Assembly: GCA_964567845.1 (NCBI GenBank)
Contig: CAZMOG010000021.1
Span: forward strand, 1-26,952
Source of the DNA: RGIG9079 sp964567845
GTDB lineage: Bacteria; Bacteroidota; Bacteroidia; Bacteroidales; Marinifilaceae
DNA length: 26,952 nucleotides
Direction of reading: 5' to 3'
Under the pieces are notes generated by a model. It saw only the letters and a program-made list of their open reading frames with translations, made no database searches and was not told the DNA's origin. Made by a program: the position numbers and the translations under genes. Shown here piece after piece: positions 6,837 to 16,053 of this stretch; the stretch's first letter is position 1; the number at the start of each line of letters is the position of its first letter.

Positions 6837-8042
6837 ATGCACATAATAGCTGTATATCACAAGATTAAATGGGCCTTTACAATAACATTCATAATTTTAT
6901 ATATTGGATGTAACAATACGCCCTCTAACACTATAAATCTACCTGAGAATTGTATAGAGATTGACATTCCGTTGGAAGACAAAGACAATGTAACAATGTT
7001 GTCGGAAGTTGTTGACTCTGTTCAAATAATCGTATTGGAAACCAACGACAATTGCATTTTAGGTTCATATAGTAAGATTGTAACCGATGGACAGAAATTA
7101 TTCATAATGGACGCAATTTCCAATTCAATTTTCACATTCGATTATAACGGAAAATTTTTATTCTCCATCGGAAGCCGTGGACGCGGACCTTTTGAGTTTA
7201 TGGAAATGTGCGATTTCTGCGTACTATCAAATGAGAATATTTTAGTTTCTGATGAACGGTTGAATAAATTATCATTGTTCGACTCTATCGGAAACCCTAT
7301 TAGAGAAGTACTCCTACTTGATCCCAATAATGACCCACGCTCTCTGTGTAACAATAGAATATGCAATATTAATGACTCTATTATTGCCATATACGGATGC
7401 ACCGGCTATAACAATGTAACTGTTTTCAACATAAACAATGAAGAAATTTTGTATCAAGATTTACCATATCACGAGGGTTATAGCATAGAGAATTGGTTTG
7501 CATTTAACAAAACAAAAGAATACACACAACTATTACGTTCAGGTGCAACAGAGATATATAACATTAAGAGTGACGGAATCGAACTAAACAGATATCTTAA
7601 TTTTGGGAAACATCAAAACAAAGGCGAGTATGAAAATATAAAGATTCCGGATATAGGAACATTCACTGCCCTAAAACCGCACCAAGCAACAGTTGATTAT
7701 TACTTTGAAAACAGTTCTAAGATAATACTATCATTTAACTGTGAAATGTTTAACGAAGGAACTTTGTATGTTTTCTTATATAACAAATCCACAAAGAATT
7801 ATAAATTTTTGTCATTCAAATCCGAATGTAAAGACGATTGCACCTTTTACAAATATCTGCCACACTTTATGGGACTTGACAATAACAACAACTTAATTGC
7901 TACACTACCTGTTTATGACTGGCAAAGCAATATGAATAATCTAACCACACACAAGGGGTATAATAAAATCAAAAACAAAATATCACAAATTAGCCCCGAC
8001 AATAACAACTGCATAATATTGTACCATGTCAAAGAATTTTAA
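6837..8042 (+). CDS. 6-bladed beta-propeller lipoprotein
   Basis: This 401-residue protein has an N-terminal hydrophobic stretch (residues 13-24) ending in the lipobox-like LYIGC, predicting lipidation at Cys25 and an envelope location. The mature part contains repeating short beta motifs (FTFDYNGKFLFSIG, LSLFDSIGNPI, NNRICNIND) and the GSRGRGPFEF signature that marks the Bacteroidetes 6-bladed propeller/BF3164-like family. No enzymatic residues are apparent; function in this family is mostly unknown. The coding sequence is more AT-rich and Asn-rich than the flanking genes, suggesting a faster-evolving or acquired gene. It has 57 bases of upstream spacer holding the 21-bp direct repeat, and no partner gene in the same direction at short distance. 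It is related in type, not closely in sequence, to the protein at 19539-20633. Confidence 0.75.
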   Translation: MHIIAVYHKIKWAFTITFIILYIGCNNTPSNTINLPENCIEIDIPLEDKDNVTMLSEVVDSVQIIVLETNDNCILGSYSKIVTDGQKLFIMDAISNSIFTFDYNGKFLFSIGSRGRGPFEFMEMCDFCVLSNENILVSDERLNKLSLFDSIGNPIREVLLLDPNNDPRSLCNNRICNINDSIIAIYGCTGYNNVTVFNINNEEILYQDLPYHEGYSIENWFAFNKTKEYTQLLRSGATEIYNIKSDGIELNRYLNFGKHQNKGEYENIKIPDIGTFTALKPHQATVDYYFENSSKIILSFNCEMFNEGTLYVFLYNKSTKNYKFLSFKSECKDDCTFYKYLPHFMGLDNNNNLIATLPVYDWQSNMNNLTTHKGYNKIKNKISQISPDNNNCIILYHVKEF

Positions 8043-8119
8043 AAATATTCAACTATTAAACATAAATCCGGAATCAAAATAAAATTCAAAATTAACCCTG
8101 CTTACGTCTTATTTTTCGC

Positions 8120-8127
8120 TATCTTTG
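8120..8127 (+). promoter_or_regulatory. -7 element (TATCTTTG) for ddl
   Basis: TATCTTTG matches TAnnTTTG, 34 bases before the ddl ATG at 8162. No clear -33 element is seen. Six of its bases form the left end of an inverted repeat at 8122-8150. Confidence 0.45.
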
Positions 8128-8150
8128 GGAGTTTAATTGACTCTCAAAGA
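8122..8150. terminator. Inverted repeat between propeller gene and ddl (terminator or operator)
   Basis: TCTTTGGGAGT (8122-8132) and ACTCTCAAAGA (8140-8150) form an 11-bp stem with one G-U pair around a 7-base loop, followed by TTTT at 8151-8154. As RNA it resembles an intrinsic terminator for the propeller transcript. As DNA it overlaps the ddl -7 element and likely transcription start, so it could also be a repressor site. The repeat is seen; the role is not decided. Confidence 0.5.
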
Positions 8151-8161
8151 TTTTGAAAAAT

Positions 8162-9142
8162 ATGAGCACAAAAAAAAATGTAGTTGTAATTTGCGGAGGC
8201 GACGGAAGCGAATACGAAGTGTCGTTAAAATCAGGGAAAAATATATTCGAAGCCATTGACAGTGAGCTTTTCAACAAATATTTCATGGTACTTAAAGGTC
8301 GTGACTGGAAAGTTATTGCAGACGAACAGGAGTATCAGGTTGATAAAAACAACTTTTCATGCACAATTGACGGAAAAACAATCATATTCCACTTTGCCTA
8401 CATAACCATTCACGGAGTACCCGGCGAGAACGGTCTGCTACAAGGCTATCTAGACATGATGGGCATTCCCTACTCAACCAGCAACGTTCGTGTAGAGGCA
8501 ATAACATTCGATAAATACACCTGCACCACATACTTGCGCGGAATGGGCATTGAAACCACAAACCCGGTTCTTTTGCGCAAGGGCGAGGGTTACAGCATTG
8601 ACGAAATTATTGATACTGTTGGACTTCCATGTTTCGTTAAACCGAGTGGCGAGGGCTCAAGTTTCGGCGTTACCAAGGTTAAGACGGTCGAGGCACTGCA
8701 ACCAGCACTTGAATTGGCATTCTCGAAGTGCTCCGATGTGGTAATCGAGAGCTTCATCGACGGAACCGAGTTTACCTGCGGAGTGTATAAATTCGGCAAC
8801 AAAAAGGTTGTATTCCCGATTGCCGAAGTAGTTCCAAAGAACGAATTCTTCGACTACGAGGCCAAGTACACAACCGGCATGACCGACGAGATTATCCCGG
8901 GCCGCTTCACAGAAGATATTGCCGAGCAGATTCAAACCATGGCAAGCAACGTTTACGACATTCTGGGTTGTAGCGGAATTATTCGTGTCGATGGCTTTGT
9001 ATCGAATGGCAAGGTAATCATGCTTGAGGTTAACACCACCCCGGGCATGACAGCAAACAGTTTTGTACCACAAATGGTACGTGCAATGGGTACCACTCTT
9101 ACACAAGTATTAACCAACATTATTCAAGATAAGCTAAACTAA
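8162..9142 (+). CDS. ddl: D-alanine--D-alanine ligase
   Basis: This 326-residue ATP-grasp enzyme joins two D-alanines for the peptidoglycan stem peptide, in the cytoplasm. Visible motifs in order: VICGGDGSEYEVSLKSG at the N-terminus (Glu contacting the first D-Ala), GENGLLQGYLDMMGIPYSTS, FVKPSGEGSSFGV (ATP-grasp lysine and glycine/serine loop), the omega-loop region KYTTGMTDEIIPG, IIRVDGF (conserved Arg and Asp), and MLEVNTTPGM with the Mg-binding Glu and Asn. Nothing points to the D-lactate-specific Van type. A TTG at 8153 is in frame, but ATG 8162 gives the usual N-terminus and is preferred. The ABC-F gene begins 6 bases after its stop, so the two are co-transcribed. Confidence 0.93.
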   Translation: MSTKKNVVVICGGDGSEYEVSLKSGKNIFEAIDSELFNKYFMVLKGRDWKVIADEQEYQVDKNNFSCTIDGKTIIFHFAYITIHGVPGENGLLQGYLDMMGIPYSTSNVRVEAITFDKYTCTTYLRGMGIETTNPVLLRKGEGYSIDEIIDTVGLPCFVKPSGEGSSFGVTKVKTVEALQPALELAFSKCSDVVIESFIDGTEFTCGVYKFGNKKVVFPIAEVVPKNEFFDYEAKYTTGMTDEIIPGRFTEDIAEQIQTMASNVYDILGCSGIIRVDGFVSNGKVIMLEVNTTPGMTANSFVPQMVRAMGTTLTQVLTNIIQDKLN

Positions 9143-9148
9143 ACCACA

Positions 9149-10789
9149 ATGATTTCAGTTGATAGTCTTACCGTTGAGTTCGGCAGTCGCGCACTGTTCA
9201 AAGATATCTCATTTCAGATAAACGAAAAGGACCGTATTGCCCTTATGGGTAAAAACGGAGCCGGTAAATCAACCCTGTTGAAAATCTTGGCAGGAGTTGA
9301 GAAACCTACCCGCGGAAATGTTGGTTACCCCAAAGATACCGTTATTGCATATCTTCCTCAACACCTTATGACCGAGGATGGCAGAACCGTTCGCGAAGAG
9401 GCATCGCAAGCCTTTGCACATCTGTTCGCCATGGAGGAGCAGATTAACGAACTTAACAAACAGCTTGAAACACGCACCGACTACGACTCGCCCGAGTACT
9501 ACAAGATTATCGAGGATGTATCTACTCTGAGCGAGAAGTTCTATAGCATTGACCTTACACACTTCGAGGCCGACGTGGAAAAGACACTGCTTGGATTGGG
9601 TTTCAAACGCGAAGAACTTGACAAGCCAACATCCGAGTTTAGCGGAGGTTGGAGAATGCGTATCGAGCTGGCAAAAATGCTTCTAAAGAATCCCGATGTT
9701 CTGCTTCTCGACGAGCCTACCAACCACCTTGACATCGATTCGATTCAGTGGTTGGAGGAGTTTTTGGTCGAGAATGGCAAGGCTGTTGTTGTAATCTCGC
9801 ACGACCGTGCATTTGTCGATAAAATTACCACCCGTACAATCGAGGTTACAATGGGTCGCATATACGATTACAAAGTAAACTATTCACAATATTTAGAGCT
9901 TCGCAAAGAGCGTCGCGCACAGCAGCAGAAGCAGTACGAGGATCAGCAAAAGATGATTGCCGAGACCAAGGATTTCATTGAGCGATTCAAGGGTACATAT
10001 TCGAAAACTCTGCAGGTGCAATCGCGCGTCAGAATGTTGGAGAAGCTTGAGATTATTGAGGTTGATGAAGAGGATACCTCGGCACTCCGCCTAAAGTTCC
10101 CGCCTGCACCACGCTCGGGTAACTACCCTGTTATCGCAAGCGAGGTGAGCAAGAGCTATGGCACAAAGAGTGTCTTCAATGAAGCCTCGTTTACAATTGA
10201 ACGCGGAGAAAAAGTTGCATTTGTCGGTCGTAACGGCGAGGGTAAATCAACAATGGTAAAGTGTATTATGGACGAGATTACCGACTACACCGGAAAATTG
10301 ACTATCGGCCATAACGTCCAAATCGGTTACTTTGCACAGAACGAGGCCTCGCTCATGGATGAAACTCTATCGGTATATCAGACTGTTGACGATGTTACTC
10401 CTTTGGAACTTAAGAGCAATACCAAGAACCTGTTGGGAGCATTTATGTTCAGCGGCGATGATATTGACAAAAAGGTTAAGGTTCTGTCGGGCGGCGAACG
10501 TACCCGTTTGGCAATGATTAAGTTGCTCTTGCAACCTGTGAATCTCTTGATTCTCGACGAGCCTACAAACCACTTAGATTTGAAGACCAAAGATATTCTG
10601 AAGAGCGCACTGCTCGATTTCGAGGGGACAGTGATTGTGGTATCGCACGACCGCGATTTCCTTAACGGTCTGGTGACAAAGGTCTATGAATTCGGAGGCG
10701 GAAAAGTTATCGAACACCTTGAAGATATTAACGGATTCCTTCGCAAGAAAAAGTTAGAGAGCCTTCAAGAAATAGAAAGAAAACAATAA
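9149..10789 (+). CDS. ABC-F family ATPase (ribosome-associated type)
   Basis: This 546-residue soluble protein has two ABC ATPase domains and no membrane segments. Domain 1 has Walker A GKNGAGKST (34-42), signature FSGGW (164-168) and Walker B LLLDEPTNHLD with Glu189. Domain 2 has Walker A GRNGEGKST (about 360), signature LSGGE and LLILDEPTNHLD. The DEPTNHLD motif and the charged Arg/Lys/Gln-rich linker between domains (around 245-300) define the ABC-F class, whose members bind the ribosomal E site and rescue or tune translation; some give antibiotic resistance. The linker is of ordinary length, and the gene lies in a housekeeping operon, which favours a translation-factor role (Uup/YdiF-like) over resistance. 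The exact subgroup is not assigned. Confidence 0.9.
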   Translation: MISVDSLTVEFGSRALFKDISFQINEKDRIALMGKNGAGKSTLLKILAGVEKPTRGNVGYPKDTVIAYLPQHLMTEDGRTVREEASQAFAHLFAMEEQINELNKQLETRTDYDSPEYYKIIEDVSTLSEKFYSIDLTHFEADVEKTLLGLGFKREELDKPTSEFSGGWRMRIELAKMLLKNPDVLLLDEPTNHLDIDSIQWLEEFLVENGKAVVVISHDRAFVDKITTRTIEVTMGRIYDYKVNYSQYLELRKERRAQQQKQYEDQQKMIAETKDFIERFKGTYSKTLQVQSRVRMLEKLEIIEVDEEDTSALRLKFPPAPRSGNYPVIASEVSKSYGTKSVFNEASFTIERGEKVAFVGRNGEGKSTMVKCIMDEITDYTGKLTIGHNVQIGYFAQNEASLMDETLSVYQTVDDVTPLELKSNTKNLLGAFMFSGDDIDKKVKVLSGGERTRLAMIKLLLQPVNLLILDEPTNHLDLKTKDILKSALLDFEGTVIVVSHDRDFLNGLVTKVYEFGGGKVIEHLEDINGFLRKKKLESLQEIERKQ

Positions 10790-10810
10790 AACAATATAAA
10801 AGTATACATA

Positions 10811-12514
10811 ATGAACAGAATCATTGAATGTGTACCCAACTTCAGCGAGGGTCGCAACAGAGAAATTATCGACAAGATTGTCAGCGCAATCGAAAAGTCG
10901 GGAGGTGTGAGTGTTCTGGATGTTGATCCGGGCGAGGCCACAAACAGAACAGTAGTTACATTTGTTGGCAGCCCCGAGGCAGTAGTCGAGGCAGCATTCC
11001 AGGGAGTGAAGTGCGCAGGAGAGCTGATTGATATGCGACTTCATCATGGTGCCCATCCTCGCTCAGGAGCAACCGATGTGCTTCCCCTTATCCCAATTGC
11101 AGGAATTACATTGGAAGAGTGCGCTAAGTTGGCACAAGAGCTGGCTGAGCGCATTTTTAATGAACTTCAGATTCCATGTTACTGCTACGAGGCAGCAGCA
11201 CAAAAGCCCGAGCGTAAAAATCTGGCAGTTTGCCGCGCCGGCGAGTACGAGGCTCTGCCCGAGAAGATTACCGACCCAATCAGAAAACCCGACTTCGGAC
11301 CTGACAGCTACACCGAACGTGCTGCCAAATGTGGTGCAACAAATGTTGGAGCTCGCGACTTCCTTATCGCAGTAAACTACAATCTGAACACCACCTCTAC
11401 ACGCCGTGCAAATGCCATTGCATTCGATGTGCGCGAAAAGGGCCGCCCAATGCGCGAAGGAAACCCCATTACAGGAAAGATTGTTAAAGATGAAAATGGA
11501 AATACCGTAACAATCCCCGGAACACTGAAAGGTTGTAAAGCTATCGGCTGGTACATTGACGAGTATGGAATTGCTCAGGTTTCAATGAACATTACAGATA
11601 TAAACACCACTCCGCTACACGTTGCATTCGATGAGGTTTGCAGAGCTGCAGCGGCACGCGGAGTAAGAGTTACCGGTACCGAGATTGTAGGTCTTGTTCC
11701 TAAAAGAACACTTATCGAGGCCGGCCGCTACTTCCTTGAGAAGCAGCAACGCTCAACAGGAATTGCCGAGGAGGAGATTATCCGCATAGCAATCAAATCT
11801 ATGGGATTGGACGATTTGAAACCATTCAACCCCAAAGAGAAGGTTGTTGAGTATATGATGGAGAGCGAGGCCCAGGTAGCAAAGTGCGAAAAACTTATCA
11901 GAATGAGTTGCAAGGATTTCGCCTATGAAACAGCATCGGAATCACCGGCTCCGGGCGGAGGTTCAATATCTGCTTACATGGGTGCACTTGGTGCTGCGCT
12001 TGGAACCATGGTAGCAAATCTGTCGGCACACAAACCCGGATGGGATACTCGCTGGAAAGAGTTCTCGGAGTGGGCAGACAAAGGTCAGGCTGTACTTGCA
12101 AAACTGTTGGCATTGGTTGACGAGGATACCGCTGCATTCAACAAAATCATGGAGGCTATAGGAATGCCAAAAGGCAGTGCCGAGGAGCAGGAGGCTCGCA
12201 ACAAAGCAATGGAGGCTGCAACTCTCTACGCAACCCAGGTTCCATTAAAGACCATGAAGGCAGCATTCGAGGTGTTCCCTATTGTACGTGCTATGGCTAT
12301 GGAGGGAAATCCAAACTCTGTTTCCGATGCAGGAGTAGGAGCATTGGCAGCACGCTCAGCGGTTTTAGGAGCATTGTTGAATGTCAAAATCAACGCAGCA
12401 GGACTTGCAGACCGTGAAATGGCCGATAAATTATTGACCGAAGCAGAGCAGATAGGTTGCGCAGCACTTACCGAGGAGAGCGAAATCCTTGAGATTGTAA
12501 ACTCGAAAATCTAA
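10811..12514 (+). CDS. ftcD: Bifunctional glutamate formimidoyltransferase / formimidoyl-THF cyclodeaminase
   Basis: This 567-residue protein matches mammalian FTCD in layout. The N-terminal transferase starts MNRIIECVPNFSEGRN and has HHGAHPRSGATDVLPL with His82 at the position of the catalytic His of porcine FTCD; it runs to about residue 330. The C-terminal cyclodeaminase begins near 370 with SPAPGGGSISAYMGALGAALG. It moves the formimino group from formiminoglutamate to tetrahydrofolate and then releases ammonia to give 5,10-methenyl-THF, so it completes histidine breakdown without HutG. In some bacteria the two activities are separate proteins; here they are fused. It starts 21 bases after the ABC-F stop and 17 bases before hutU, heading the hut gene set. 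Confidence 0.93.
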   Translation: MNRIIECVPNFSEGRNREIIDKIVSAIEKSGGVSVLDVDPGEATNRTVVTFVGSPEAVVEAAFQGVKCAGELIDMRLHHGAHPRSGATDVLPLIPIAGITLEECAKLAQELAERIFNELQIPCYCYEAAAQKPERKNLAVCRAGEYEALPEKITDPIRKPDFGPDSYTERAAKCGATNVGARDFLIAVNYNLNTTSTRRANAIAFDVREKGRPMREGNPITGKIVKDENGNTVTIPGTLKGCKAIGWYIDEYGIAQVSMNITDINTTPLHVAFDEVCRAAAARGVRVTGTEIVGLVPKRTLIEAGRYFLEKQQRSTGIAEEEIIRIAIKSMGLDDLKPFNPKEKVVEYMMESEAQVAKCEKLIRMSCKDFAYETASESPAPGGGSISAYMGALGAALGTMVANLSAHKPGWDTRWKEFSEWADKGQAVLAKLLALVDEDTAAFNKIMEAIGMPKGSAEEQEARNKAMEAATLYATQVPLKTMKAAFEVFPIVRAMAMEGNPNSVSDAGVGALAARSAVLGALLNVKINAAGLADREMADKLLTEAEQIGCAALTEESEILEIVNSKI

Positions 12515-12531
12515 TCTTCAAAACACCGGTT

Positions 12532-14562
12532 ATGAATCAATTCCAACAAGATATACTTATGGGAATCCCTGCCGAAATTCCGGCAGCAAAACCATACGAC
12601 ACCAATATAAACCATGCTCCAAAGCGTAAAGATATTCTTACTCCCGACGAGAAGATTCTGGCAATCAAGAATGCTCTGCGCTACTTCCCGGTTGAACAAC
12701 ATGCTACTCTTGCAGAAGAGTTTGCCAAGGAGTTGAAGGAGTATGGCAGAATATACATGTACCGTTATCGCCCCGATTACGAAATGTATGCACGCCACAT
12801 TAATGAATACCCTGCCAAATCCAAACAGGCAGCAGCAATAATGGCAATGATTCAAAACAATCTGGATTACCGCGTTGCACAACATCCGCACGAGCTTATT
12901 ACCTACGGCGGAAACGGAGCCGTATTCCAGAATTGGGCACAATACCGCTTGGTAATGCAATATTTGGCAACAATGACCGATGAGCAGACTTTGGTTATGT
13001 ATTCGGGCCACCCCCTCGGATTGTTCCCAAGCCATAAAGATGCTCCGCGTGTAATTGTAACCAACGGAATGGTTATTCCAAACTACTCAAAACCCGACGA
13101 TTGGGAGCGTTTCAACGCACTTGGAGTATCGCAATATGGACAAATGACAGCCGGTTCGTATATGTACATCGGTCCCCAGGGAATTGTGCATGGCACAACC
13201 ATCACAGTCATGAATGCCGCTCGCAAACAGCTGCAAGCCAAAGGCATTGAGGGAACTCAAGAGAATATGCAGGGAATGCTCTTCGTAACTGCAGGACTTG
13301 GCGGAATGTCGGGAGCACAGCCTAAAGCAGGAGTAATTTCGGGAGTGGTGAGTGTTGTTGCCGAAGTTAATCCATTGGCAGCCCGCAAACGCTATGAGCA
13401 GGGCTGGGTTGATGAGATTCACGACAACCTTGATGAATTGATTCCTCGCCTACAAAAGGCTTGCAAGGAGAAAGAGGTGGTCTCAATTGCATACCAGGGA
13501 AATGTGGTTGATCTTTGGGAGCGTCTCGCCGACGAGAATATCCATGTCGATTTGGGTTCGGACCAAACCTCGCTCCACAACCCATGGGCAGGAGGTTACT
13601 ACCCTGTAGGATATAGCTACGAAGAGTCGAAAGTCATGATGGCAGAAGAGCCGGAACGCTTCAAGGAGTGCGTTCAAGAGTCGCTTCGTCGCCATGCTGC
13701 AGCAATCAACCGACTTGCAGAACGTGGCATGTACTTCTTCGACTACGGTAATGCCTTTTTGCTTGAAGCATCGAGAGCCGGAGCCGATATTTTGTTACCA
13801 AACGGCAAATTCAAATATCCATCGTATGTACAGGATATAATGGGACCATTGTTCTTTGACTACGGATTCGGACCATTCCGCTGGGTATGTATGTCGCAAA
13901 ATCCCGACGACTTGGCAAAAAGCGATGCCATTGCCGTTGAGGTACTTAAACAGATTGCAGCAACTGCACCGCAAGAGATTCAGGGACAAATGGAGGATAA
14001 CATTCACTGGATCGAGGAGGCAGGCAAAAACCGTTTGGTTGTAGGCTCGGAGGCACGCATTCTATATGCCGACTGCGAGGGTCGCACAAAGATTGCTCTG
14101 GCATTCAACAAAGCCATAAAAGAGGGGGTAATAAGCGCACCTATCGTACTTGGACGCGACCACCACGATGTATCGGGAACCGATTCACCATTCCGTGAAA
14201 CATCGAACATATACGATGGGTCAAGCTTCACTGCCGACATGGCTGTACAGAATGTAATAGGCGATGGATTCCGCGGAGCAACCTGGGTATCAATCCACAA
14301 CGGAGGTGGAGTTGGTTGGGGCGAGGTTATGAACGGAGGTTTCGGTATGGTTATCGATGGCTCCACAGACTCGGACCGCCACATTCAGGAGATGCTTCTA
14401 TGGGATGTGAACAACGGAATTGCCCGCCGCAGTTGGGCAAGAAATCAAGGAGCAATGAACGCCATTAAACGCGAAATGGAGCGCACTCCCGGATTGAAGG
14501 TTACAATTCCGAACATTGCCGACGACAACACAATTATTGAAGCAACCAAAAATCTATTCTAA
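12532..14562 (+). CDS. hutU: Urocanate hydratase, long form
   Basis: This 676-residue cytoplasmic enzyme adds water to urocanate to make imidazolonepropionate, using tightly bound NAD+. Recognisable segments include YSGHPLGLFPSH, the dinucleotide-binding FVTAGLGGMSGAQPKA, FDYGFGPFRWVCMS with Cys453 at the place of the conserved active-site-region cysteine (Cys410 in the Pseudomonas enzyme), and GGVGWGEVMNGGFGM near residue 590. It is about 120 residues longer than the roughly 555-residue proteobacterial and Bacillus enzymes and close in length to vertebrate UROC1; this long form is known from Bacteroidetes. It lies between ftcD (17-base gap) and hutH (12-base gap). Confidence 0.95.
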   Translation: MNQFQQDILMGIPAEIPAAKPYDTNINHAPKRKDILTPDEKILAIKNALRYFPVEQHATLAEEFAKELKEYGRIYMYRYRPDYEMYARHINEYPAKSKQAAAIMAMIQNNLDYRVAQHPHELITYGGNGAVFQNWAQYRLVMQYLATMTDEQTLVMYSGHPLGLFPSHKDAPRVIVTNGMVIPNYSKPDDWERFNALGVSQYGQMTAGSYMYIGPQGIVHGTTITVMNAARKQLQAKGIEGTQENMQGMLFVTAGLGGMSGAQPKAGVISGVVSVVAEVNPLAARKRYEQGWVDEIHDNLDELIPRLQKACKEKEVVSIAYQGNVVDLWERLADENIHVDLGSDQTSLHNPWAGGYYPVGYSYEESKVMMAEEPERFKECVQESLRRHAAAINRLAERGMYFFDYGNAFLLEASRAGADILLPNGKFKYPSYVQDIMGPLFFDYGFGPFRWVCMSQNPDDLAKSDAIAVEVLKQIAATAPQEIQGQMEDNIHWIEEAGKNRLVVGSEARILYADCEGRTKIALAFNKAIKEGVISAPIVLGRDHHDVSGTDSPFRETSNIYDGSSFTADMAVQNVIGDGFRGATWVSIHNGGGVGWGEVMNGGFGMVIDGSTDSDRHIQEMLLWDVNNGIARRSWARNQGAMNAIKREMERTPGLKVTIPNIADDNTIIEATKNLF

Positions 14563-14574
14563 GAGGTTCAAACC

Positions 14575-16050
14575 ATGACACACACTATATCAAATGAACA
14601 TTTGACCATAGAGAGGGTTAAAGAGATTATCGACAACCACGAAACATTGGTGCTAAGCGCAGAATCGACTGTTGCTATCGAGAAGTGCAGAAAGTTCTTG
14701 GATACCAAAATGGAGGATATAGGCCGTCCCGTATATGGAGTAACCACCGGATTCGGTTCACTCTGCAATATAACCGTACCGGCCGAAGATTTGTCCCAGC
14801 TGCAACACAACTTAGTCATGTCGCACGCTTGCGGAACAGGAGAAGAGGTTCGCCCCGCAATAGTAAAATTGATGCTTCTGCTTAAAATCCAATCACTCTC
14901 ATACGGTTATTCGGGAGTACAGTTAATAACCGTACAAAGGTTGATTGATATGTTCAACAACGATATACTGCCATTAGTATATCAACAAGGCTCTCTTGGA
15001 GCATCGGGCGATTTGGCCCCTCTTGCACACATGTGTCTGCCCCTTATCGGTATGGGACAAGTTTACCACAAAGGTGAACTTCGTGAAGCTGCCGATTTAT
15101 GGAAAGAGCTTGGTTGGGAGCCAATTAAGCTGCAATCAAAAGAGGGATTGGCTCTGCTGAACGGTACCCAATTCATGAGCGCCCATGCGGTATGGTCGTT
15201 AATTCAGGCTGAGCGACTATCCGATTGGGCAGACAAAATCGGAGCCATATCGCTCGAAGCCTTTGATGGTCGCATAGAGCCATTCTACCCACAGGTACAC
15301 CAGGTTCGCCCTCATCAGGGACAAATAGAGACCGCCAAACGTATGTTGGAGTTGCTCGATGGAAGCGAACTTATCAAACGTCCTAAAATTCACGTTCAGG
15401 ATCCATACTCATTCCGTTGCATTCCACAGGTACATGGCGCATCGAAAGATACCATCCGCTACGTAAAATCGGTAATTGAAACCGAAATAAACAGTGCAAC
15501 CGACAACCCGACGGTCTTCCCCGACGAAGATTTGATAATCTCGGCAGGAAACTTCCACGGACAGCCCATAGCAATACCTATGGATATGTTGGCAATTGCT
15601 CTATCGGAACTATCAAACATCTCTGAAAGAAGAACATACAAACTAATCTCCGGCCAGCGAGGATTGCCAAACTTCTTAGTGGCAAAGCCGGGTTTAAACA
15701 GCGGCTTCATGATTCCACAATACACAGCTGCGTCGATTGTAAGCCAAAGCAAAACACTCTGCATGCCCTCGTCGGCCGACTCTATCCCCTCGTCACAGGG
15801 ACAAGAGGATCATGTCAGCATGGGTGCCAACGCAGCAACCAAACTTGTACGAGTTGTTGACAACACCGAACGGGTATTGGCCATCGAACTGTTTAACAGC
15901 GCACAGGCATTAGAGTTCCGTCGCCCTGTAAAATCATCGCCCATACTTGAGCAGATCTTTACCGAGTACCGCAAATGCGTACCATTTATCGACGACGACA
16001 CCTATATGCACCCACACATTGAGAGTTCAATAGAATTTCTTAGAGGTTAA
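14575..16050 (+). CDS. hutH: Histidine ammonia-lyase
   Basis: This 491-residue enzyme removes ammonia from L-histidine to give urocanate, the first step of the pathway. The Ala-Ser-Gly triad that cyclises to the MIO electrophile is present at residues 143-145 in GSLGASGDLAPLAHM. Other family segments are YGVTTGFGSL (54-63), the QDPYSFRC-like stretch (here VQDPYSFRCIPQVHGA) and SSQGQEDHVSMG, which holds active-site Gln and Glu. Length is normal for HutH (about 500), and the family is shared with phenylalanine ammonia-lyases, but the hut context settles the substrate. It starts 12 bases after hutU, with GAGG in the gap as a possible weak ribosome-binding site, and ends 3 bases before hutI. Confidence 0.95.
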   Translation: MTHTISNEHLTIERVKEIIDNHETLVLSAESTVAIEKCRKFLDTKMEDIGRPVYGVTTGFGSLCNITVPAEDLSQLQHNLVMSHACGTGEEVRPAIVKLMLLLKIQSLSYGYSGVQLITVQRLIDMFNNDILPLVYQQGSLGASGDLAPLAHMCLPLIGMGQVYHKGELREAADLWKELGWEPIKLQSKEGLALLNGTQFMSAHAVWSLIQAERLSDWADKIGAISLEAFDGRIEPFYPQVHQVRPHQGQIETAKRMLELLDGSELIKRPKIHVQDPYSFRCIPQVHGASKDTIRYVKSVIETEINSATDNPTVFPDEDLIISAGNFHGQPIAIPMDMLAIALSELSNISERRTYKLISGQRGLPNFLVAKPGLNSGFMIPQYTAASIVSQSKTLCMPSSADSIPSSQGQEDHVSMGANAATKLVRVVDNTERVLAIELFNSAQALEFRRPVKSSPILEQIFTEYRKCVPFIDDDTYMHPHIESSIEFLRG

Positions 16051-16053
16051 ATT

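Noticed and set aside
8153..8161. TTG start for ddl
   Set aside because: ATG three codons later is the ordinary start, and TTG would fall directly against the hairpin.
8657..9106. 149-codon minus-strand frame opposite ddl
   Set aside because: Opposite conserved ATP-grasp motifs of ddl and lacks coding features of its own.
9149..10789. ABC-F antibiotic-resistance determinant
   Set aside because: Housekeeping context after ddl, ordinary inter-domain linker and no mobile-element signs; a translation-factor role is more likely.
12511..13035. 174-codon open frame on the minus strand, opposite the start of hutU
   Set aside because: Lies wholly opposite a strongly conserved gene, is Cys/His-rich with no recognisable domain, and has no promoter; an antisense shadow.
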